The position numbers were made by a program, and so were the translations under genes. The notes beneath the pieces were generated by a model. That model saw nothing but the letters and a program-made list of their open reading frames with translations, was not told the DNA's origin and made no database searches. Source: Chiridota heheva (lineage: Eukaryota; Echinodermata; Holothuroidea; Apodida; Chiridotidae). Taken from it: DNA of 64,000 bases. The stretch covers positions 752,501 to 816,500 of the forward strand of contig JAIGNY010002748.1 of NCBI GenBank assembly GCA_020152595.1, written 5' to 3'. Below, in pieces: positions 33,490 to 45,640 of this stretch; position 1 is the first letter of the stretch; each line of letters opens with the position of its first letter.

Positions 33490-33562
33490 CAAGATTACGG
33501 GCTAAGAAGGATTAGTCACCCCATAAAAAGCCCAAACTAACACCACCACCACCACAACAAAA
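33490..33562 (+). mobile_element. 3' end of an unidentified retroelement (ACCACC tail)
   Basis: GGGCTAAGAAGGATTAGTCA, CCCCATAAAAAGCCCAAACT and a short ACCACCACC tail are repeated nearly exactly at 47640-47705. A shared 3' end with a simple tail points to a LINE or SINE family. Confidence 0.5.
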
Positions 33563-33689
33563 TAAATGATAAAAGATGCCCAAACTTATCAATGTTGACC
33601 TTGAAATTGTAAACAGAATTGGAGCTAACTACAGTACCTACTCAGGAAAACCATTCCACTCATTAACAACTCTTTGCGAAAACAACTAT

Positions 33690-33860
33690 TTGTGGATATT
33701 TATAACTTACAGTAATTAATTAATTGCACTTTTATATACTCTCGGATTTGGACCAGAGTTTCACCATCGCTTCCGAACTTCTGAACTTAAGACAGATCTC
33801 ACGTTGGCTGAATATGTAAGTATCATCTATTACAAATTGGTGACCCCGACGTGATTCACC
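33690..33860 (+). mobile_element. LTR retrotransposon remnant with primer-binding site
   Basis: TGGTGACCCCGACGTGA at about 33838 looks like a Gypsy-type tRNA primer-binding site, which follows directly on a 5' LTR. Upstream, TTTTATATAC (near 33731) could be the LTR TATA box. The LTR start and all coding sequence are missing, so this is a fragment. The tRNA and clade are not determined. Confidence 0.45.
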
Positions 33861-33869
33861 TAACGTGAG

Positions 33870-34759
33870 CTTCAACACTGTTTTTCTTTTGGGTGGAATG
33901 TGACTTCCCTTAGGCATAAGCCTAAGAAAACCTTATCTTTCGGAAAAGTTTAGCCACCAGACTTTTCCGTTAACAGTCATGCTAAGCCTGTTGGGAATTT
34001 TCAGTGTACATAAACTTGTTGATTTTGAGCGGGATTACATGTAAAGTCTTTTGAATTTGGCATAGGCCTACATTTTTTAAATCACATTCATGACAGCCTA
34101 CCATATTTATTACAGCGTTGTACAGTAACACCAGCTTAGGCTACATCAATTTTCATCCTTTGTTGATTCCTTCGTTTTGGAACATTATTCATGGAGCGCT
34201 TTTTGTAGCAGGGAAACACAATTTGGAATTATTCCCCGTTCTCTTTCATGGCATACCTCTATTCGCAAGAAGGAAGCGTTCTGGACATTATTCGGTCACT
34301 TTACCAATGACTTTTCACACTTGTATGACGGACTCCATGCTGTAAGTTCATTAAAGCAACGTTAGTTTTCTGAGCTCCAGAAAAGTTTTTATTAAAGAGG
34401 AGGAGCTTCTTCGTGCAGTTTTGCCCAGTTCCTAAATTAACATTGTTTCTTGTTAAATTATTCTGCTCTCAGACTTTATTATCACATTTTGACTGGTCGG
34501 CAGGTTGAAGCTTTCAGCTAACCACTAGTCAATTTTCATGGTAATTTTAAGCGTGATATCTAATTTTCTCTCTGAGCATGGTGGACAAGGAAAATAAAAT
34601 TTCTGCCGTAGGTGTTAAACTCCCACCTTTTTTGCCCAGTGATCGATCCAGCATGGTGGTTTATACAAGCAGAGGCTCAATTTGCACTGACTGGAATCAA
34701 ATTTGCATTTAATATGCAACTTTGATTCCCAAGAATTAAAAGAACTGTAAAATGGTCAA
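33870..34759. other. Intronic sequence without recognisable features
   Basis: Small open frames near 34118-34365 show no domain. No clear repeat borders. Confidence 0.35.
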
Positions 34760-35824
34760 TGTCAATTTGATGAAATTGAAATTATTTGCTACTACAGTAC
34801 TGTATGATGGTATGGATTTTTTAGCAATTGGGGTAATTAGGTTTCCTCGACACATTCAGGAACCTTTAAGGAAGCTTATATAATTGGTTTAACCAACTAA
34901 GTGAAAGAGAAATTATTTGCCACAGTGATTGTTTTTTAGTGGATTTTAAAGCAATTTTGGTAATTAATGTTTCCTCTACATGTCCATATACTGTACCTGA
35001 AGTTAAGGAAGCTTGTAATGACCATGGTTTAACCAGTTTGATGAAGTGAAATTATTTGCTACTATGATGTTTTTAAAGGAATATTCCCATGGTTTTTTTT
35101 GTAAAATTTTATTTAAAAGAACAAACTTTTAGAGCCAATTTGGTACAAAAATCAGGTTGATATCACATTCGTTCAGGAGGTATGGATTTTTTAAAGATTT
35201 CCCAATTGCATTTGAAAGTTTCTAAACAGTATGATGAATTCCTGTAATAGAGACAATTCCATTGCAAATGTTTATGTATTTCTTTGAATGTTAATTGGTT
35301 GTTTTTGTGTGATTAGAAACAATTTTCCAAAAGTTATTGAAGTAGGGTATATTTGGCAATGTATATAAACACCTAACTTTCATCAATTTATTTTTCTAGT
35401 AGGTTTTATCTATAAAAAACGATAATAGATTTGAATGTAAAACATAAATTTTGTGGGAGAATGTGTCGCTGTGATGTCATACTGAACCTTTTCTTATTTG
35501 TTTATTGACATTTTTTGTGAACCTTAAAATTCGAATATTTCCTGGTAGGAATAACATATCAATGTGATTTTTGTATTAAATTGTTTATCAAATTTGTCTC
35601 AAATAAAAGGCTATGTAAAAACATGGGAATATTCCTTTAATAGATTTTAAGCAATTTAAATAATAAATGTTTCCACTTGTCCATATACCTTAAGGGAACT
35701 TTCTATTGGTTTAACCAATTTGATGAAATTAAAATTATTTGCTAATTATGATGGTTTTTAATTGATTTTAACGCAATTTAGGTTATTATTGTTTCCTCTA
35801 CACTTCCATATCTTTCAGTTAAGT
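34760..35824. repeat. ~120-140-bp tandem repeat interrupted by a MITE
   Basis: AAATTATTTGCTA, then GATTTTAA-GCAATTT, TTTCCTCTACA-TCCATATA and GGTTTAACCAATTTGATGAA recur in order. Copies begin near 34786, 34909, 35050 and 35730. The 35077-35636 MITE splits one copy, and a second MITE closes the array at 35828. Confidence 0.6.
35077..35636. mobile_element. 560-bp TTAA-flanked MITE
   Basis: It starts AGGAATATTCCCATGG and the reverse complement of its end starts AGGAATATTCCCATG. TTAA is present on both sides (35073-35076 and 35637-35640). Related sequence occurs near 41095-41200, 43960-43990 and 47053-47280. Confidence 0.75.
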
Positions 35825-35827
35825 TAA

Positions 35828-36038
35828 AGGAGCACTAGACTGAATAGTGAGGGCGCTCATTTTTACAAATTTCACAGATATATTATCCACAATAGATTAA
35901 TAAACTTCATGCCTCCATAGCCCACAGACGATGTAAGGGCAAAAGTTACTTGAATAGTCATATTAACCAGAAAATTGCTATACCGTTGTGTGCTAGACCC
36001 CCTAAAAATACACCCTCACTTTTCGGTCTAGTGCTCCT
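35828..36038. mobile_element. 211-bp TTAA-flanked MITE
   Basis: The ends are AGGAGCACTAGACTGAATAG and, reversed, AGGAGCACTAGACCGAAAAG, and they continue with GTGAGGG. TTAA flanks both ends (35824-35827 and 36039-36042). No coding capacity. TTAA targets fit Kolobok or piggyBac. Confidence 0.8.
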
Positions 36039-36139
36039 TTAAGTTGTGCTCCATGAAATCCTTCAAGCTCGTGACAGTTAACCTACAGTATATATAACCC
36101 AAGATGAGCTCTAGCCATTGGGATTATAAAGATAAAGCA

Positions 36140-36490
36140 TACTTGAACTCCAGATCACACCTCTCCCCCTTCCCATCTCAATTTCCCATCGTTTCAAGAA
36201 CAATCCTACCTCCAACTTCATCACCTTTCTCCACAAGAGCAATTTATTCCACCTGATCTAAACTTCCCTTTCCTTCCCTTCTCTGCCTTACTTTCCCCAC
36301 TTTCCTTTATTACCTTAGCTTCTTTTCCTTATCCACGTTCTCTCCATCCTTCCCTCTATGCCACCTCTCTGTCTTCTCTGTCACCTCTCTTTCCTCTCTG
36401 TCCTAACTCAAGCGCCTAATTTTTAAACACCTTGGTACATTTGACTCTTACTGTCGCGGTGCTGTTAAACATCAACAAACCAAACCATAA
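36140..36490 (+). mobile_element. 3' end fragment of an I-type LINE
   Basis: A C/T-rich stretch ends with CTGTCGCGGTGCTGTTAAAC and a CAACAAACC-type tail. This resembles the 3' end of the LINE at 22347-25412 (GTCGTGGTGCCGTTAAGACC, then CAAACAAAC). No coding sequence remains. Confidence 0.5.
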
Positions 36491-37099
36491 AACATATTAC
36501 TATAGGTGTGCAAGTCTTAAAAAGTTTTATTTTATTTTAAGGCATCCAATGAGAATTAGATAAAGTGCATGTACGGTACTGTATCACCTTTTGAAGCTTA
36601 AACTGCAGCAAAATACACAAATGGCAGTGACACTTTTGACATAAGATCTATCTTATCTACAGTATTGGTACTGTATGTGCATGTACTTTCGATATATTTT
36701 CATAGCAGTTGTCAATGTAGATCATGAAAATAATAATAATTATTATTCTTATTAAATTATGTTTATATAGCACTTATCTAAAAGAAAGCTCTAAGTGTTT
36801 TACAAGAGCATGAAAAAAAGAAAAGTTAATTACTTATCAATACATCAAAGAAAAGTAATTTAATACCTAAAACCCCATAATAGGTCAAAGCTAAAATATC
36901 AGCAGTATACGAATAAAATAAATATTTAAGCTTTAAACGTTCAGTTCAAATACATGAATAAGATAAAACAGTTAATAAAAAAGTGCTAAAAACTACCAAT
37001 TTTAAACACAAAACACTAAGAGAAGTAAAAAAGTTACTAAACAATGCATTAAAAGGTGAAACCTGGGGTGAAAAAAAAAATTAATATCTAAAATTTTTA

Positions 37100-38470
37100 A
37101 ATAAGTCACTGAAATACTGTTTTAAAAAATGAGTTTTCAAATCACGTTTAATAGAGCTAAGTGATGGAGCATTTCTTATACATAAAGGGAGGGCATTCCA
37201 TTCTTTGGTGGCAAAAACTTCAAAGGAGCGATCGCCAGTTTTACTGAAAGTTTTGGGAACTTGGAGAAGATTTTGATTGGAGGATCTAAGAGAGCGTACT
37301 GGTTTGTATGGTTGAATGAGTTCAATTAAATACTTTGGAGCAGTGCCCTGTAAACAATTAAAACTTTAAAACGCACACGGCATTCTATGGACAACCAGTG
37401 AATCTGGCAGCAGCATTCTGAACAATCTGTAGAAGATGAATTAACGACTTATTTACACCAATTAAAAGACTTAGCGTAATCAATCCTAGAAATTACAAGA
37501 GCCTGTATAAGAGTTCTACTTGTATCAATATTTAAGAAGTGATGGATTTGAGCAATAGAACGCAAATTATACATATAGCACTTTGACATTTTGCAGTAAT
37601 GAAATTATGCATGGACATTACTGAATCAAAAACAGTGCCAAGGTTTTTCACTTTTGATGAGTTTTTTACTGTTACTCCATTAACATTTAATAATAAAGAT
37701 GGCAGTTGTGTCAGGGAAAGTTTACTGCCAGTCAAAATGATTTCAGTTTTATCATCATTAAGTTTTATCATCATTTAGTTTTAGAAAGGTAGTACTTTAA
37801 GCATTCACTTCTTGATGTCTTTTAAACAGTTTTCCAGACAATTAATTTGATCAGCATTATCTGAATTATGAAAAGAAATGTAAAGTTGAGTTTCATCAGC
37901 ATAGAATTGATATCCAATGAAATAGCACTGTATAATGTCAGCAAGGGGTGCAGGTACAAGGTAAACAACAGAGGACCTAATACGGACCCTTGTGGAACAC
38001 CGATGTCCAAAATAAATGCTCCCGAGTCGAGACCATTATCTGTGACACGTTGAGATCTGTTCTCTATTAAAGTAGGATTTTAGCCAGAGAAATGCACTGT
38101 TCCTCATCCCAAAACGAGTTGACAGGCGGTTCAAAAGAATACTATTCTCCAAAGTATCGAATGCAGCGCTGAGGTCTAATAAGACGAGGGCCGTCATTTT
38201 CTTCTTGTGCATAGCTACTAAGATGTCATTATGCACCCTCAGAAGAGCAGTTTCTGTAGAATGGAAGCGACAGTAAGCTGACTGAAACCCTTCAGCTAGA
38301 TTATGATCTGAGATGTATTTGTTAAGTTGTAAAGCCACCACTTTTTCGCAGAGTTTACATGTAGATATAAGGCTTAAATTGGACACTGGGCGATAATTTT
38401 TGTATACATCTTGATTTAAACCTGATTTTTAAAGCAATGGTTTAACAATGGCTTTCCTTCACTGCAGCAG
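37100..38470 (-). pseudogene. CR1-like LINE reverse transcriptase, second copy
   Basis: Minus-strand fragments in order: NLSLISTCKLCEKVVALQLN (38386 downward), HSTETALLRVHNDILVAMHK, ALVLLDLSAAFDTLENSILL, VPQGSVLGPLLFTLYLHPL (38010 downward), YADETQLYISF (near 37890), DDKTEIILTGSKLSLTQLP (37774 downward) and KTFSKTGDRSFEVFA (near 37230). The catalytic YADD box is changed to YADE, which would abolish activity even apart from the stops and frameshifts. 5' truncated; no endonuclease found. Confidence 0.8.
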
Positions 38471-39815
38471 GCACAGCATCGCTCTGTAGAGATAAGTTGA
38501 CTATTTTAGTAATAGCTGGAACTAACTCAGAACTGCATAACTTAACCATTTTAGTAGGAAGTGGATCACTCTTGTAATATGCTGTAGAAGAATTGGTAAC
38601 AAGTTGTTACTTGTTAAGCTAATAACTTAGACTTTTATGTTTGAATCATAAGAATTGCTTGTCATTTATTTATTTCTATTTATTTCAGTTATTTAAGAGT
38701 AACCCACTTATTAGCTCACTTAGGGCCCTTGCATAAAGACTTTATGGCCCTGTCGTACTAAAAAAATTCAAAATGTTGTATGCACATATATGTAGCTTCA
38801 GTTACATGTACATGCCACTTGAGGAAGACGAATTCAAAACAATATTGCTATTTTTACCAATAAACCATGGGCAAACAAAAGAGATTTATCTTTCATTGAA
38901 CTTTCGCAGAGTTAATCCCGATTCATACTGAGATAAACACAGAAAGCTCACACACATTGTACAGTGCATTAAGTGTATGCAAATTGTGTGTTTCTTGTGT
39001 TGACATTGATTCAATAGGCAACTTTGTGCTATTTATTGGTCGGGCTCTATCCGCGACTGGTCTACCGTCGGTCAGGTGACGGTCGCCCAAAGGGTTTTTG
39101 ACACCGCCTCTTACAAAAGTTAGCCAATGTATATTGAGGTGGCAGCCCTGCATTTTACACAAAACAATTCATGAACATTGATATAAAACAACACATTTAC
39201 AAGTACAGTATGTAAAAAGTACAAAAGAAATGAATAGATTGGAAGAATGATAAACGTATAAAAGACATGAATTCATAATATTAAAGCTAAAAAATTAAGA
39301 CTAAAGGTTTAAAAACATGTAAAGTCCGGTTCGTACTCCCAAACGGGAGAACAAATTTGGTCTCCGATCAGTAGATACTTAACGGAAGTATCCCACAATG
39401 CATCTATCCAAATTCAAATTTTGTATAGGAATCATATAAGAATCAGACAAACTCGAGTGCGGGGAACTCGACCACTGCGAGTAGCTCAAATCTTCTTCAC
39501 GATATGAAATAATGGCATATGAATTATCTTTTCACCGTCCACTTTGAAAATTTACAGTGGTTTTTGGAGAAATTTAAAAAAAAGTGGTGACTTCTTATTA
39601 TGTGTTACAGTTGCCATTAGGCAGTTGCACTTTAACAAGATTTTCTGGAAAGAACATTTTGAAGTTTTTTGTTCAGGAATTATTTTTGACTAACATTGTT
39701 TGAAATTTTATCAGAGTCAAATCAAACTTCTGCATTGATCATCATTTTATTGGTGAACATGCGAAGCCTAATGCGAACTTATGTAATGGCGATTTTACCC
39801 ATCCACAGTTTTGCC
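38471..39815. other. Intronic sequence without recognisable gene
   Basis: AT-rich. A GC-richer block near 39040-39110 (GGTCAGGTGACGGTCGCCC) may be the end of an old DNA transposon. No coding exon with usable splice sites was seen. Confidence 0.35.
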
Positions 39816-39819
39816 TGAG

Positions 39820-40025
39820 ATTTTGTCAGAAATGTTAAACTTTTTTGAGAATTCCTCAGAAAATGTTAAAGTTTCTTCAGAGTTCCTCAGAAAAAGTTAA
39901 AGTTTCTTCAAATATCCTTATGGGAGGTTAGAATTTCCTTATAAAATGTTAAAGTTTTTCAGAGATACTTAAGACAGGATTGAAGACTAGTTTCCTTAAA
40001 AAGTCTACAAATCATTTTATATTTT
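39820..40025. repeat. Degenerate ~30-bp repeat
   Basis: CCTCAGAAAATGTTAAAGTT, CTTCAGAGTTCCTCAGAAAA and related phrases recur five or six times. Confidence 0.55.
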
Positions 40026-40106
40026 CTTAGAAAACTGTAAAATGATATAACTTTCCAATATTCTTCAGAGATTATCAAGTCTCTCTTGTTGCACTTGAGA
40101 TTTAAA

Positions 40107-41090
40107 ATCCTTAAAATTCTTCAAAATATTTGGGCACCAAAAGTTGTATCTGGCATGATTATGAAACTCCACCTTTACTATCGTGCTCATTTGCATAAAG
40201 TTGCTACAGTATATGACCTGACCAGATATTTTTGTATTCAGTGTGCTTATTCAGGGAGTGTGACAGGATGTGATTACATATGGACATAGGGAGGGATACC
40301 ATGTGGGACATGGATGAGGGACATATGATATATTATTTACTATGTTGTATACACCAAGGGCCATATCAGGCATAATTATTTGACTGTACCTTTTTTTTCT
40401 TATTCAACAACTCATTTGCATATAAGTTATTATATAAACTGACACTTTCATACATAGTATGCTCAATCAGGGACTGTGATAGCTAGGATGAGACTTCTTA
40501 TGGAGCCTATGGGGCATCATGTGAGACATAGGGTGGGATGCCATGTGGGACATGGGGTGGAGTGCCATGTGGGACATGGGGTGGGATGCCATGTGGGACA
40601 TGGGGTGGGATGCCATGTGGGACATGGGGTGGGATGCCATGTGGAACAGGGTGGAATGCCACGCAGGATATGTGGTGGAATGTCATGCAGGACATGGCGT
40701 CTGACCTTATTTTAACAAGTCATTTGCATATAAGTTATTATATGAACTGACACTTTTATACATAGTATGCTTAATCAGGGACTGTGATAGCTAGAATGAG
40801 ACTTCTTATGAAACCTATGGGATGTCATGTGGGACATGGGATGCATGTGGGACAGGGTAGAATGCCATGTGGGACAGGGTAGAATGCCATGTGGGACATG
40901 GTGGGATGCCTCGAGTAAAACAGTGTGACATAGGTTGGGATGCTATGTGTGACATACTGTAAGATGCCATGTGTGACATAAGGTAGGATGCCATGTGTGA
41001 CATAGGGTAGGAGGCTATGTGGGACATAGGGTAGGAGACCATGGGGACATGGGATGTGATGTCATGTGGGACATGGAATGTGATTTATTT
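40107..41090. repeat. Composite repeat with 24-bp minisatellite, copy 1
   Basis: The leader (ATTTGCATAAAGTTGCTACA, GGGAGTGTGACAGGATGTGA) is followed by runs of GGGATGCCATGTGGGACATG-type units of about 24 bases (40520-40700 and 40820-41090). A block starting CATTTGCATATAAGTTATTA and ending GAGACTTCTTATG occurs at 40410-40505 and again at 40723-40815, so there is a higher-order unit of about 310 bp. The same arrangement is at 43984-45640. Long open frames in the array are repeat artefacts. Confidence 0.8.
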
Positions 41091-41092
41091 TA

Positions 41093-41870
41093 AAAGTATT
41101 TTTGAATTTGGACAGAAGTGACTGATTGGCAACATCTGTGATGTCATAGAGACAATTTCAACAAAATATCTTTTGTATTTCTTTATAAATGATTTTTGTT
41201 TTTTATTTTTTATCATTGTGAATAAAAAAAAGAAGTTTTTTGGTAAATTATATATTACACCCTATCTCTACAGTATATTGAACCAAAACATGCTGAAAAG
41301 TTTCTCTTTAAGCCTACACCCACACCTGAGGCTAATCCTGAAAACTCAGGTATGACAATTACCAACCCGACTTCCTGTTCAGTGTATTGTGTTTCCACTC
41401 CAAACAATGATTGTTTATTTGCCAACCATGCATGCCACAGCTGAATAGCCTAAGGCTATTTGTGTGATTACACAAAACCAGAGCTGAATAATTAAAGCAC
41501 TTTTGTGATTAAAATCAGTCATCTGTGTTAGGTGTCTTTAGTGGGAGAAGTTTGTTTTCAAACTGGTGATAAAAATAGCTGTGTATTATAATGCCTGAGG
41601 TAATAATGTGCATTAACTGTGAATGATTGACACACTATTTCTCCTAAGGAGAGATATTGCTTCATGAATCAGGGAGTTGTCTAAATGGCAACTCCCTGCA
41701 TGAATGATGTTGGATAATGTCAAAAAAGTAATTAAATTCATAAGAAATACATAAGAACTGCTGGAATTGCCTTGATAACATCACCAGGCTGAAGGACATA
41801 CTGTATGAGATGTTTTTAAGAACATTTTTCTACTCTTTAAAATGTTATAACTTCTAAACGGAATAAGATA
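41093..41870. other. Intronic sequence; possible left part of a split MITE
   Basis: GATGTCATAGAGACAATTTC near 41140 matches the inside of the MITE at 35077-35636. A matching right end (GGGAATATTCCTTTAA) lies at 43974-43989, beyond piggyBac-like copy B. The middle is otherwise unassigned. Confidence 0.35.
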
Positions 41871-41874
41871 TTAA

Positions 41875-43929
41875 CCCTTACTCTACACGTACCAGAGCAT
41901 TTAAGATTACAAGTGTTATTTTAGGGAACTTTTTGGAAAGGAGGTTTTTCACAAATTTATCTTCATTTTCTACTGTAATAAGTTTTGTTATATGAAAGCT
42001 GAGACTTTGAATTTTACGTTGGTTTGCATAATTATCTGGTGAATTAGGCAAATTTATGCAAATAAGGTCATTGATTGAGATTATTAGATGTCCTAAAACT
42101 GCTATCTTTGTGATATTCTGCAAGAAAAAAATTCATATGTCAATTTCAATTTTTTTGACCTTTTTTGGCCTAAAAATTGACCTGATTTTGCCAATGATCT
42201 ATCTGATAGGATTTGGCACTATACTTTCCTATAAACATGCATTGTTTCTTTCAATGATGCACACAACTAATATAATATAAAAAGGAAATGTTTACACCAA
42301 AATTTCAATAAAAATATTATGCAAATTAGCTAATTTACCTACTTATTATGCACAGGCTTGAAATTTTCAATTTATGAACAAATTTTAGCCATTGGAAGCT
42401 TTGAAAATACTTATATTTATTCAGGATATACTGAAAGTCTTGTAGAAACTTACTTTTGTTGATTCCTGTAGGAATTCTCAGTGAAAAGGCACTCAAAAAT
42501 GGTTCAAAGCATCAGTAATCATGTTGACGTTGCCAAACTTGGAATCCTTTAGTGAGTTGGTACCGCACATAAAATGTCAATAAATTTGTCCAAATATAGG
42601 AAAATTCTTCAGAGAAGTACAATTTCAATTGTTTTCAAGGAAATACAGGGGTTGGGGGTGGGGGTTCTGGCTTATTTATATTGGGAGGGGAACCAGGGGA
42701 AATACCATCCCCCCCCCCCCTCAACAAAAAAAACAAATATGGCCCTCTTCCAGGATCCAAATTCCTTCAAAGAAAATAACTCCCCCTACATGGGACAGCT
42801 TGGCTCCCACCATTGGTCTCTTGCCCCAACATGTCTCTCTTTCCATCAACATGGGACCCTTTCCCCTTTAAATTGTAATCCTATTCCACTGCACCACAAC
42901 CTCACAACATGGAATCGAGAATTCGTGAAATAGGTATATGGGCACTGTTTCACTACAAATCAAAGATTGATCTGTAAAGTTTCATCCAAAATTACTATAA
43001 TAAAAACAATTCATGTTAACCATGTCGTATTTTAGTGACCCATTTACTTGTTTATAATCATTACAAGTAGATAATCACAGCTAAATTACACTGCTTTTGC
43101 TTAATTTTGAACGGATCAGAATTAACAATTTAGCTATGCCTAACGTTAAGCCTAACGAGTAACGTTAGTAAGCATGAAGTTTGAAAAATGCACTCGGGAT
43201 TTTAGAAATTTGAAAAAATCATTTTACCTGGTTCTGATCATCTTTAGGCCTCTTCTGGGTTGGGTCCAGGTACAAAAATATCTCAGTTTCACTTTCAAAC
43301 AAGATTTGAGATACACTTTCTTCTGTCGCCTCAACGTAAATGTCAAAAAAATCTAAAAATAACTCAAGTGACGCAGCTATAAAACTTTTTAGCAATGATC
43401 GAGGGGGTATGTCTTTTAGTGCAGCAATCTATGTGAAAGCACGTTGTTTACGCTACAGAATAGTGTTTAAAACTTTTTATTACGATATAGGGGTGGATCA
43501 CATGATTTTTAACAAAAAGGGTCAAAAAAATAACAAAATTTTACATATTTTACAAATAATTTAAAAATAATGACCAGGTATGAGCAAAATGTGATTAGAT
43601 TTGGATAATATGACTTGTCTATATAGTATATATAAAAAGAAAATATCTAAATTTATTTTCTAAGCAATTTTTGTAAATTTGTCAAAAATATGCATTTTTT
43701 GGGACATTTTAAACAAAAAGGTAAATTTAGAAAAAAAAAAATTTGCCGAAAAAATGTAAGAATAGACCCCCTCCTCCAATTTTTTTTTTACAATTTTATG
43801 AAAGATCTTTCCGAGATCTTTGCAATGAAACTATTTGCACTGCTATAGAATGTTGGTAAGGTCCCAACAAAAGTTTTGGAAAAAGGTAGTTTCAAAAGGG
43901 CGATAGTATCGCCTGTGGTAGAGTAAAGG
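41875..43929. mobile_element. piggyBac-like non-autonomous element, copy B
   Basis: TTAA borders at 41871-41874 and 43930-43933. The left end is CCCTTACTCTACACGTACCA and the reverse complement of the right end is CCTTTACTCTACCA. It aligns along its length with copy A (17438-20011) in the same orientation, for example through GGAACTTTTTGGAAAGG and ATGGGACCCTTTCCCCTT-like blocks. It is 2055 bp and lacks the ~410-bp segment present near the right end of copy A. No transposase frame. Confidence 0.8.
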
Positions 43930-43983
43930 TTAACCTAGGTTTTTTTTCTCCACTTTGTTTCTACAAATTTTCTGGGAATATTC

Positions 43984-45640
43984 CTTTAAACTTCTTTAAA
44001 ATATTTTTGCACCACAGGCTGTATCAGGCATGATTATTTACTCTGCCTTTAGTATTGTGTTTATTTGCATAAAATTGTTACACTTATGAAGTGACGAGAC
44101 TATAGTATGCTCAGTCAGGGAGGGTGACAGGATGTGACTGCATATGGACATAGGGAGGGATGCCTTATGGGACATGGATGGGGGCCATAGGATAGAATAT
44201 ATACCATGTGGTATGCACCAAGTGCTAAATCAGGCATGATTATTTGACTGCCTTTTTTTCTTATTCAACAAGTCATTTGCATATACAGGTAAGTTAGAAT
44301 TGACAGACTCATACATAGTGTGCTTAATCAGGGACTGATAGCTAACACGAGACTTCTTATGGAGTCTATGGGATGTCATGTGGGACATGGGGTGGGATGC
44401 CATGTGGGACATGGGGATGCCATGTGGGACATGGGGTGGGATGCCAGGTGGGATGTGGGGTGCCATGTGAGACATGGGGTGCCATGTGAGACATGGGGTG
44501 GGATGCCATGTGGGACATGGGGGGTATGATATATGGTGGAATGTCATGGGACATAGGGTGGAATGCCATGGGACATAGGGTGGAATGCCATGGGATGGGA
44601 TGTCATGTGGAAAATGGGATGTCATGTGGAATATGGGATGTCATGTGGAATATGGGATGTTATGTGGAATATGGGATGCCATGTGGGACATGGGATGGGA
44701 TGCCACGAGTAACACAGTGTGACATAGGTTGGGATGTCATGTGTGACAAAAGTATGAAGCTATGTAGGACATAGGGTAGGAGGCCATGGGGACATGGGAT
44801 GTGATGCCATGCGGGACATAAAGTAGGATGTCATTAGGATATTGAAAGGGATACCATGGAACGTATGGTGGGATCCAATGTGGGACAAAGTGGGATGCCA
44901 TGTGAGACAGGTGGGAGCCACTGATACGGGACTTAAGGTGGAATGCCATGGGGATATAAGGAGAGATGCCATGTGGGACACTGGGAGGGGATGCCTTGTG
45001 GGACATAGGGAGGGTTGTCATGTGGGACAAGGTTGGATTAATGTGGGACATAGGATGGGATCCATGTGGGACATAGGGTGGGATGCCATGTAGGTTATAG
45101 GGTCAGATGTCATGTGGGACATATGGTGGAATGCCATGTGGGATATGGTGGAATGCCATGTGGGACATACTGTATGGTGGAATGCCATGTGGGGAAATAT
45201 GGTGGAATGCCATGTGGGACAAGGGATGTGATGTGATGTCCTTTGGGACATGGGGTGAGATGTCATTTGGGACATTGGATGGGATGTCATTTGGGACATT
45301 GGATGGGATCCATGTGGGACATAGTGTGGGATGCCATGTAGGTCATAGGATGGGTTGCCATGTGGGACATATGGTGGAATGCCACATGGGACATACATGT
45401 ATGATGGAATGCAATGTGGGACATGTATGGTTTAATGCCATGTGGGAGATATGGTGGAATGCCATTTGAAACAAGGGGTGGGATGGGATGTCATGTAGGA
45501 CATGGGGTGGGATGCCGTGTGGGACATATGGTGGAATGACGTGTGTGACAAGGGATGGGATGTCATGTGGGACATGGGGTTGGATGCCATGTGGGACATA
45601 GGATGCCATGTAGGACTTACAGTAGTGTAAGGTGCTATTT
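43984..45640. repeat. Composite repeat with 24-bp minisatellite, copy 2
   Basis: It has the same leader as copy 1 (GGGAGGGTGACAGGATGTGA near 44126; CATTTGCATA near 44273; GAGACTTCTTATGGAG near 44349), then about 1.3 kb of GATGCCATGTGGGACAT-type units with many length variants. It is longer and more diverged than copy 1. Open frames on both strands rich in His, Met, Pro, Gly and Trp are artefacts of the unit. Confidence 0.8.
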
